A DNA stretch of 7,190 nucleotides. Source: Thermodesulfobacteriota bacterium. GTDB lineage: Bacteria > Desulfobacterota > RBG-13-43-22. The position numbers and the translations under genes were made by a program. This document shows, one piece after another, positions 1 to 5,634 of the stretch. The notes beneath the pieces were generated by a model that saw only the letters and a program-made list of their open reading frames with translations, did no database searches and was not told the DNA's origin. The stretch lies in contig JALOOY010000073.1 of assembly GCA_025454185.1 (NCBI GenBank), forward strand, positions 1 through 7,190, read 5' to 3'. Positions within the stretch are counted from its first letter, which is position 1. Every line of letters begins with the position of its first letter.

Positions 1-884
1 TCTTCAATCCCGAGACGATCACCGAAGACTATGAAATCGGCATGCGCCTGAGCCGTCATGGAAAGAAATCCATCATCCTGCACCAGTTTCTGGAAAGGAT
101 CGTCACCAAGAAGAAACGGCTCGGACGGGGCGAGCGACAGGTCAAGGTCAAGGACCTGATCGCCACCCGGGAATATTTCCCCAAGCATTTCTGGAAAGCG
201 GTCAAGCAGCGGGCCCGCTGGACCTACGGCATCAGCATCCAGGGCTGGAGAAATTTGAAGTGGGACAAGTCGATCGGGAAAAATTATTTCCTGTTGAACG
301 ACCGGCGGTCCATCTTCGCCAACATCTTCAATTTTTTAGGCTATTTTGTCTTTCTCTATTGGATCGCCATCGGGGTCGTGGAGCATTTCTCGGACTCGTT
401 CGTTTCTCCGCCCCTGATTCAAAAAGACGAAATTTTCTGGAAGCTGGCGGTGGTGGTCCTTTTTTTCTTTCTGTGGAAGATCATCAATCGGGCCGTTACG
501 GTCTACCGGCTCTATGGCGGGTTCATGGCTCTCCTTTCCATGATCCGGATTTTTCATGGAAACCTGATCAATTTTTTTGCCTCCGCCCTGGCCATAAAAT
601 GGTACCTTAAATATCTGACTACCAAAAAGGAACCCGGGTGGATCCAGACGGAGCACCAATACCCCACCGAGAAGGACCTCCAACTTTTCCGGAGAAAACT
701 GGGGGACCTGCTGCTGGAAAACCGTCTGGTGACCTCCGGTCAACTGGAAGAAGCCCTGGACGTGCAGAAGAAAACAGGCGCTCGACTGGGGGAGATATTA
801 ATCCAAAAAGGCTTTCTGAAAGAACAGGATTTAAAAGATATTCTGGGGATTCAGCAGGAAGGCCGCAAATCCCCTTCTTCGTGA
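1..884 (+). CDS. nfrB: NfrB-type family-2 glycosyltransferase with C-terminal MshEN c-di-GMP-binding domain (5' partial)
   Basis: The gene runs in from the left edge; the reading frame starts at base 3 and leaves 293 visible residues, so the first GT2 catalytic aspartates lie outside. Visible motifs are TED (21-29), the catalytic-base motif of processive GT2 synthases, and QRARW (207-221), the acceptor/product-binding Q-x-x-R-W motif. Hydrophobic segments follow at about 312-381, 435-488 and 517-580, so it is an inner-membrane protein. The last about 60 residues form an MshEN domain: two 24-residue motifs at 696-767 and 783-854 separated by exactly five residues, matching the RLGxx-x4-G-x6-L-x3-L-x2-Q pattern known to bind c-di-GMP. 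The order GT2, membrane region, MshEN is that of E. coli NfrB, the partner of NfrA in a c-di-GMP-dependent surface glycan pathway used by phage N4. The protein ends soon after MshEN, whereas E. coli NfrB continues (from memory). The sugar substrate cannot be read here. BcsA and PgaC are less likely because MshEN is present and NfrA follows. Confidence 0.9.
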   Translation, partial: FNPETITEDYEIGMRLSRHGKKSIILHQFLERIVTKKKRLGRGERQVKVKDLIATREYFPKHFWKAVKQRARWTYGISIQGWRNLKWDKSIGKNYFLLNDRRSIFANIFNFLGYFVFLYWIAIGVVEHFSDSFVSPPLIQKDEIFWKLAVVVLFFFLWKIINRAVTVYRLYGGFMALLSMIRIFHGNLINFFASALAIKWYLKYLTTKKEPGWIQTEHQYPTEKDLQLFRRKLGDLLLENRLVTSGQLEEALDVQKKTGARLGEILIQKGFLKEQDLKDILGIQQEGRKSPSS

Positions 885-887
885 GGA
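882..887 (+). promoter_or_regulatory. Ribosome binding site TGAGGA of nfrA, overlapping the nfrB stop
   Basis: TGAGGA contains the nfrB TGA stop (882-884) and lies 5 nt before the GTG at 893. This placement decides the nfrA start: the alternative in-frame GTG at 881 has only a C/T-rich stretch upstream. The overlap of stop codon and Shine-Dalgarno suggests translational coupling of nfrB and nfrA. Confidence 0.75.
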
Positions 888-892
888 CAGAC

Positions 893-961
893 GTGCCACG
901 GATCATTTTCATCATTGGATTGTTGGTATTTTTTATCGGGGGGGGCTTAACGGTCTCGGCC
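893..961 (+). other. Sec signal peptide coding segment of NfrA
   Basis: Residues 1-23 have a short N-terminus with one arginine, an uninterrupted hydrophobic core of about 16 residues ending in a glycine run, and TVSA before Q24. This is a type I signal peptidase site. There is no lipobox cysteine, so it is not a lipoprotein. Confidence 0.8.
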
Positions 962-3900
962 CAGACCATCGCCGTCCCCCCGGACTTTCCCCTGCCGATC
1001 ACCAGCCAGAAATATTCCGAGTCCGAACGGGCTCGGATTTTTTTCAAATTATACCCCATATTTTCCAACGCCTATACAAGCCTGAACCGCCAGGATTATG
1101 AGCAGGCGGAAGCTTATTTTAACGCCATCTTGAAAATCGATCCGGGAAACAACCTGGCCCGCTATTACCTGATGGACATCTACAACCGGACCGGAAAGCC
1201 CCGCCAGGTTTTGATGCAGGCCGACCAACTGCTGCGCAGCTATCCCGATTATTTCCAGGGACATCTTTCCCGGGGCTACGCCCTCTGGGCCCTGAAGGAT
1301 CAATCGGGGGCGCTCCAGGCTTTTTCTCAGGCCTTGACCCTCAGTCCGCCGCCGAGGCAGCGGGCGGAAACCTTAAGGGCCCTGGCCGAAGCGCAGGCCG
1401 CCCTGGGGCAACATGAAAAGGCGGCCGCCGGTTTTCAGCAGGCCTACGTGTTAAGCGAAAAGCCGGAGGACCTTTTCCAGGCTGCCGAAGCCAATAAAAA
1501 GCTGGGCCGGCATGAGATCGCTTCGACCCAGTTTCAGAATCTGGCCGGGCAGCCGGGGACCCCCAAGCCCCTGTTATTGGAAAGCCTTCTTGAATTGGCG
1601 CGACTGGCGGTCATCAAAAAAGAAAAACAGAACGCCCTCGATTATTTTTTAAAGGTCCTGGAGCTGGATCCCGATCACCTGGAAGCCCTTAGGGGTGCTG
1701 CCAACGGCTATTTGTTGCTCGGACGCTGGAACGACGGCCTCCCTTTGGCCCGACGTCTGGTCACCCGTGAACCCCGGGCGGAAGATTTTCTGCTGCTGGG
1801 CGCCTATGAAGAAAGATTGAAACACCTGGGCCCGGCTGCCGAGGCCTATGAAGAAGCGGCAGCCCGGACCCAGGATGCGGCCCTGCTGAGCGAAGCCTAC
1901 CAGCGTCTGGGTCAGATCGCCCTGATACGTCGGCAACCGGAAACGGCCCTGGAATATTTCCGGAAGGGCCTGCTCCTGTCCAAGACTCCCGCCCAACGGG
2001 CGGCCAACCGCAAGGCTATTGGAATGGTCTTAATTCAGGGAAAGAAATTCGCCCAGAGTGCGCCTTATTTCCAGGAAAGCCTGCGGGATAAATGGGACGA
2101 GGAAACGGCCCGCCTCCTGCTGCAGGCCTGGCGGGAAGCAAGGGAGTGGGAGCGGTTGGCGGGGACCGGGGAGACCCTGCTGGCCGATAAACGGACTTCG
2201 CCGGCCCTGGCGGCGCTGGTAAAAAAAGAGCTGATCGCGGCCTACCAGCAACTGGGACAGGAAGAAAAGGTGTACGGGCTCAGCAAGACCCTGGCGGGGG
2301 AGCCTTCCGGGGCCGAATACCTGGGGCTGGCAGCCGAGGCGGCGCGTAAAACCGGCCGTCTCGAAGAGGCCCAGGCCGGGTATGAGCGGATCCTGGCAGC
2401 CCGTTTCGATCCCCGGGTGGCCTTGGACCTCTATTATCTATTGAAACAGCAGCAACGCTATCCGGAGGGAGAGAGGCTCCTCCGGCAGGTCCTGGAGCAC
2501 CCCGCCTCGGGGCCACGCTGGCGGCCCACCGCCTCCTATGAGCTGGCTCAGGTTTACCGACTCACGCAGCGGGATGATCTGTACCTGAAACAACTGGAGG
2601 CCCTGGTTCGGGAGACTCCGGCCCCCTTATGGAATCGGGAATGGGCGGAAGTCCTCTGGGTGCGGGGCCGCTCGGACGAAGCCCTCTCCGCCTTCCTAAC
2701 CGTGCTGGATTTTCCTGAACTGGAGGGTGCCCAACGCTGCGACATCCTTTTGTCGATCAGTACCATCTACCTCGACCAAAAGAAGCCAAAAGAGGCCCTC
2801 GACTGGCTGGAACGGCTGGAAAGACAGTGCCCGACGTCCTTGCCCGTACACTATGAAAAAGGGTTGACCCTTTACGCTTTAGGGGAATACCGGCGCGCGA
2901 TCCCGTTACTGGAAAAGGCGGCCCGGCAGCAGCCTGCCGCCCATTTATATCTGGCCTTTGCCTATTATAAACTGGGAGAAACGGGATTGGCCTTGACCCA
3001 TCTGGAGCAATCGGGGACCGGCCGGGCGACCCCCGAAGAACGCAGCGCCTATGAATCCACCCGGGCTTATCTGTTGTTCGAACAGTCCCGTTTCACAGAA
3101 GGGCTGACCGCCGCCGGGGAAGCGCAGGCTCTACGGGAAGACCAGGCCTGGACCTTGTTCCGGCTGAAAACTTTGCAACGCCTGAACTGTCCCGAGGGGA
3201 GCCAAACGGAAATAGAAGCCTTTCTGGGCCAGGGGCCCCCGGCCGAAATGGCGGCGGAGGCGGAGAAGATTATGGGGATTTGTCGGCTGGCCCAGGGCGA
3301 GCTCCAGGACGCCATCGAACGATTTTCCCGCAGTATTCAGCAGGCCGCCGGAGAGCAGGAGACTTATTATTTGCGGGGGCTGGCCTATTATCGCCATGCG
3401 CAATATGAGGAGGCGGAAAAGGATTTCGAACATTACTTGAAAAACACGCCCCAGCCCCGGCCGGAATTTTTCCGGGACCTGGGGTTTGTGCTCTGGGCCG
3501 TGGACAAGCGTCCCGAGGCCCTGGAGGCCTGGGAAAAGGAACTTGAGACCTATCCCAGTGATTTGAATACAACCCGCAACGCGGGCTACGGGTATTTGAA
3601 GCTGGTGAAGAACAAGGAAGCCAAGAGTAAATTCGCCCGGGCCATCGATATCTACGCGGACAAGCTCCTCTACCTGACCGGCGCCAAGTATGTCAAAGAA
3701 TACGATGAAATGCAGGATATGAAAAAGGAATACACCAAGCTGAACAAAGCCTGGGGCGCTGAGTTTTATATGGGTAAGACCGACCTGGTCAAGGGGGGGG
3801 CAGGGACGATCTTCAACGGGGCCATACCCTCCCAGTTCGGGGCTCAGCTCAGCTATCGGCCCCCGGTCATCGGATTCCGGGATGAAAGACAGTTTGACGT

Positions 3901-4483
3901 CTTTGCCCGCTTCCTGGGCAATTTCAAACCCGATTCCTGGGCCCCGGACGAGGACTCCTATCAAGGGGCGGTAGGGGTGGCCTACAAACCGCTGGGCCTC
4001 CAGAATTATTATACGTCCTTCGAACGGCTGTTCAAAATCGGAAAAAACGCGGAGGACAACTGGCTCTGGCGCAACCGCCTTTCCCTGGATTGGGACCAGC
4101 CTCCCAAAGGCGGCCGCAACTGGTGGCTGGCCCCGCGGCTTTATGGGGAAGCGAGCTATTTCCTGCAGGATCCCACCCGCTGGGTCTTTTACGTAGAAGG
4201 CCGGCTGGGGATCACCTGGCGTCCCTGGCAGCAACTATGGATTACCCCGCAAATTTTAGGGGATTACCGCTACGAGACCAATCAGAACCCGGTGGGCTGT
4301 TACCGGGAGATCGGCCTGGGGGTCAGCGCCCGGTTTTGGGAAGGGGAAAGAAGATACACGGTAGACCGCTGGTACGTGGAAGGGTTTTTCGGGTATAAGT
4401 GGGGGTGGTTCGAATACCTGCCGGCCGGTATGACCCACCATGATTTTGAGGGATTTTTTGTGGGCTTGAGTTTTGCCCTGTAA
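893..4483 (+). CDS. nfrA: NfrA-type outer-membrane TPR/β-barrel exopolysaccharide export protein
   Basis: The start is GTG 893 (1196 aa); the open frame extends back to 638, but that part lies inside nfrB and lacks a ribosome binding site. Residues 1-23 are a Sec signal peptide: short basic start, hydrophobic core rich in I, F, L and G, and a VSA|Q cleavage site. From about residue 45 to 945 I count by eye roughly 25 TPR-like helix hairpins, with recurring patterns such as Y/A-x-L-x2-G-x-Y-x-A-x3-F and P at the repeat end. The last about 245 residues are rich in alternating aromatic residues and contain the NfrA_C signature (FERLFKIG, LYGEASYFL, YVEGRLG, GLGVSARFWEGERRY), ending in GLSFAL. 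This fits an outer-membrane-anchored exporter like NfrA, with general similarity to BcsC, PgaA and PelB in plan. E. coli NfrA is shorter (about 990 aa, from memory). Role inferred: periplasmic guidance and outer-membrane exit of the NfrB product. Two G8 tracts, at 938-945 (signal peptide) and 3793-3800 (start of the C-terminal domain), are possible frameshift sites; both are in frame here. Confidence 0.88.
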   Translation: MPRIIFIIGLLVFFIGGGLTVSAQTIAVPPDFPLPITSQKYSESERARIFFKLYPIFSNAYTSLNRQDYEQAEAYFNAILKIDPGNNLARYYLMDIYNRTGKPRQVLMQADQLLRSYPDYFQGHLSRGYALWALKDQSGALQAFSQALTLSPPPRQRAETLRALAEAQAALGQHEKAAAGFQQAYVLSEKPEDLFQAAEANKKLGRHEIASTQFQNLAGQPGTPKPLLLESLLELARLAVIKKEKQNALDYFLKVLELDPDHLEALRGAANGYLLLGRWNDGLPLARRLVTREPRAEDFLLLGAYEERLKHLGPAAEAYEEAAARTQDAALLSEAYQRLGQIALIRRQPETALEYFRKGLLLSKTPAQRAANRKAIGMVLIQGKKFAQSAPYFQESLRDKWDEETARLLLQAWREAREWERLAGTGETLLADKRTSPALAALVKKELIAAYQQLGQEEKVYGLSKTLAGEPSGAEYLGLAAEAARKTGRLEEAQAGYERILAARFDPRVALDLYYLLKQQQRYPEGERLLRQVLEHPASGPRWRPTASYELAQVYRLTQRDDLYLKQLEALVRETPAPLWNREWAEVLWVRGRSDEALSAFLTVLDFPELEGAQRCDILLSISTIYLDQKKPKEALDWLERLERQCPTSLPVHYEKGLTLYALGEYRRAIPLLEKAARQQPAAHLYLAFAYYKLGETGLALTHLEQSGTGRATPEERSAYESTRAYLLFEQSRFTEGLTAAGEAQALREDQAWTLFRLKTLQRLNCPEGSQTEIEAFLGQGPPAEMAAEAEKIMGICRLAQGELQDAIERFSRSIQQAAGEQETYYLRGLAYYRHAQYEEAEKDFEHYLKNTPQPRPEFFRDLGFVLWAVDKRPEALEAWEKELETYPSDLNTTRNAGYGYLKLVKNKEAKSKFARAIDIYADKLLYLTGAKYVKEYDEMQDMKKEYTKLNKAWGAEFYMGKTDLVKGGAGTIFNGAIPSQFGAQLSYRPPVIGFRDERQFDVFARFLGNFKPDSWAPDEDSYQGAVGVAYKPLGLQNYYTSFERLFKIGKNAEDNWLWRNRLSLDWDQPPKGGRNWWLAPRLYGEASYFLQDPTRWVFYVEGRLGITWRPWQQLWITPQILGDYRYETNQNPVGCYREIGLGVSARFWEGERRYTVDRWYVEGFFGYKWGWFEYLPAGMTHHDFEGFFVGLSFAL
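3743..4480 (+). other. NfrA C-terminal outer-membrane domain (NfrA_C-like)
   Basis: About 246 codons following the helical repeats. The composition changes sharply from Ala/Glu/Leu-rich helices to alternating aromatic/polar strands with many W, Y, F, G and R residues. By-eye strand candidates include QLSYRPPVIG, FDVFARFLGNF, GAVGVAYKP, YTSFERLFKIG, LYGEASYFL, VFYVEGRLGITW, YREIGLGVSARFW and WYVEGFFGYKWGWF. The family (bacteriophage N4 adsorption protein A, C-terminal) is recognised from the order of these motifs. The exact domain boundary is approximate. Confidence 0.7.
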
Positions 4484-4500
4484 CCGCTGCCATGCACAAG

Positions 4501-4505
4501 AAGGA
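4501..4505 (+). promoter_or_regulatory. Ribosome binding site AAGGA of the DUF4434 gene
   Basis: AAGGA lies 9 nt before the GTG at 4515 and supports that start. The alternative in-frame TTG at 4473 lies inside nfrA, and starting there would put a Cys-rich, non-signal sequence ahead of an otherwise clean signal peptide. Confidence 0.65.
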
Positions 4506-4514
4506 AATCAGAAC

Positions 4515-5474
4515 GTGAACCGTTTTCTGCTCCGATCGACCCTGCTCCTTTTTTTGGTCCAGACCATTCTCCTGCCCGGGGCGCCGGCGGGGGCCGAACC
4601 ATTGACCGTCCGGGACCTGCCGGGCGTCAAGGGAATCTTTCTTCAGCCGGGGACGGACAACCTGGCTCGGGACGAGGCCTACTGGCGGACTCTTTTTCAG
4701 AAGCTGCGAAAAGAGAATATGGACACCCTTTTTCTGCAATGGAGCGCCGAGAAAGGCAGAGTTTTTGCCGACCTGGAGCTCGAAAATCACGAGAAACTGC
4801 CTTTCCTGGAAAAGATTTTCCAGGCGGCCCGGGAATCCGGCCTGAAGGTCTTTCTCGGACTCTATCAGGAAACCACCTATTGGCGGCAGATCCCGGCCCC
4901 CCTGGATGTACTGGAGAATTTTTTCTATCTGCGGGCAGCGGCCAACGAACGCCTGCTGGAGCAGGTGCATAAAAAATTCGGCCAGGACGCCGCCCTGGCC
5001 GGGTACTACATCCCGGACGAAATCGATGACCTGAACTGGCGAACGGAGGACCGGATCGGTCTGTATAACGGTTATCTGAAATTGATGGTGGAGCGTATCC
5101 GCAAGGTGGACCCGCAGCGACCGGTCGCCGTGAGCAGCTTTTTCAGGAGCCGGACGGCCCCCCGCATCTATGCCGAGAACGTATTTGCGATTTTGAAGGA
5201 CACGGGGATCAACTGGCTGTTAGTCCAGGACGGCGCCGGTGAAAACAATCCAGCCGAGCCTTATCGGTCCCTGTATTTGGAAAAGGTCAAGGAAAGCAAA
5301 CCCCAGGGGATCGAACTGGCGGTGATCCTGGAAATCTTTACCCGGACCAGCCGGGAAGGCGAGCCCTTTGCCGCCGTTGCCGCCCCACGGGAGCGCATCG
5401 GCCGGCAGATTGCCGAGGTGCGCCGTTATTTTGAACACGTAGTAGCGTTTTCCCTGGAATACCTGGAGCCCTGA
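4515..5474 (+). CDS. Secreted DUF4434-type protein, glycoside-hydrolase-like TIM barrel
   Basis: GTG start, 319 aa. Residues 1-27 are a signal peptide (NRFLLRS basic start, hydrophobic core, AGA|EP cleavage), so the protein is periplasmic or exported. The mature part matches the DUF4434 layout: a first strand with GIFLQPG, a following L-x-L-Q-W strand (Q75, W76), the conserved YYIPDEIDD block (E169), LLVQDGAG (D239) and LAVILEIF (E273). In DUF4434 the Glu of the I-P-x-E-I-D block and a late-strand Glu are reasonable acid/base and nucleophile candidates of a retaining TIM-barrel glycosidase; this is inference, since I know of no assigned reaction. It lies 31 bp after nfrA on the same strand, so the three genes are probably one operon. 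In E. coli the transcription order is nfrB, nfrA, ybcH (from memory), and this gene holds the ybcH position; whether it is the orthologue needs a direct comparison. Likely role: trimming or processing the exported glycan. Confidence 0.8.
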   Translation: MNRFLLRSTLLLFLVQTILLPGAPAGAEPLTVRDLPGVKGIFLQPGTDNLARDEAYWRTLFQKLRKENMDTLFLQWSAEKGRVFADLELENHEKLPFLEKIFQAARESGLKVFLGLYQETTYWRQIPAPLDVLENFFYLRAAANERLLEQVHKKFGQDAALAGYYIPDEIDDLNWRTEDRIGLYNGYLKLMVERIRKVDPQRPVAVSSFFRSRTAPRIYAENVFAILKDTGINWLLVQDGAGENNPAEPYRSLYLEKVKESKPQGIELAVILEIFTRTSREGEPFAAVAAPRERIGRQIAEVRRYFEHVVAFSLEYLEP

Positions 5475-5634
5475 GCGAGCTTCGGCCCGTCTCCCAAGAA
5501 ACATCCCGGCCAATCCTCTTGGGGAAGGCCGGGTCCAGAATATTTGAGATTACTGGATTCCCGCCAATCGACAATGCTCATGGCTTTAAGTTTATCGAAG
5601 TGCTTTCCCCGGACTGACCCCCAAGAGCAACCCG
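5475..5634. other. Convergent intergenic region with interleaved inverted repeats
   Basis: This 160-bp gap separates the plus-strand operon from the convergent DUF2334 gene. No convincing coding frame is present. It holds the GC-rich hairpin described separately, two competing pairing partners for its loop (5493-5499 and 5619-5627), and a CTGGATTCCCGCC segment (5553-5565) resembling the core of dispersed bacterial intergenic repeats. The middle part (about 5534-5605) is more AT-rich than the genes on either side. Confidence 0.6.
5505..5533. terminator. GC-rich hairpin, possible bidirectional terminator
   Basis: A perfect 7-bp stem, CCCGGCC (5505-5511) with GGCCGGG (5527-5533), encloses a 15-nt loop that can itself form TCC/GGA pairs. 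It lies 30 bp after the DUF4434 stop and about 100 bp past the DUF2334 stop. On the plus strand no T-tract follows. On the minus strand the stem is followed by ATGTTTCTT, which is weakly T-rich. Its position between convergent genes favours a terminator, but the missing U-tract makes the call moderate. It could instead be an RNA-stabilising hairpin or part of a repeat. Confidence 0.45.

Noticed and set aside
881..883. GTG at 881 as the nfrA start (GTGA overlap with the nfrB stop)
   Set aside because: No purine-rich ribosome binding site lies upstream, while GTG 893 has one at good spacing. It remains possible, and would add only four residues.
638..892. N-terminal extension of the nfrA reading frame (85 codons) inside nfrB
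   Set aside because: The extension is Pro/Gly/Arg-rich out-of-frame reading of the MshEN code. The signal peptide starts only at GTG 893, which has a TGAGGA ribosome binding site.
3131..4234. Long minus-strand open frame (367 codons) opposite nfrA
   Set aside because: It lies wholly antisense to a well-supported gene, has low-complexity Pro/Gly/Leu composition and shows no recognisable domain. It is a GC-rich shadow frame.
893..4483. Identification of the TPR protein as BcsC (cellulose export) or PgaA
   Set aside because: The C-terminal motif order matches NfrA_C, and the preceding gene is GT2 plus MshEN, not BcsA/BcsB or PgaC/PgaD.
4473..4514. TTG 4473 as the start of the DUF4434 protein
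   Set aside because: It overlaps the end of nfrA and would add a Cys-containing, non-hydrophobic leader before a complete signal peptide. GTG 4515 has AAGGA upstream.
4323..4970. Minus-strand open frame (215 codons) spanning the nfrA/DUF4434 junction
   Set aside because: It is antisense to both supported genes, with no motif and no ribosome binding site. It is a shadow frame.
5553..5565. CTGGATTCCCGCC as a complete REP-like dispersed repeat
   Set aside because: Only one arm resembles such repeats. The expected complementary GGCGGGAATCCAG arm is not found nearby, so it is noted only within the intergenic entry.
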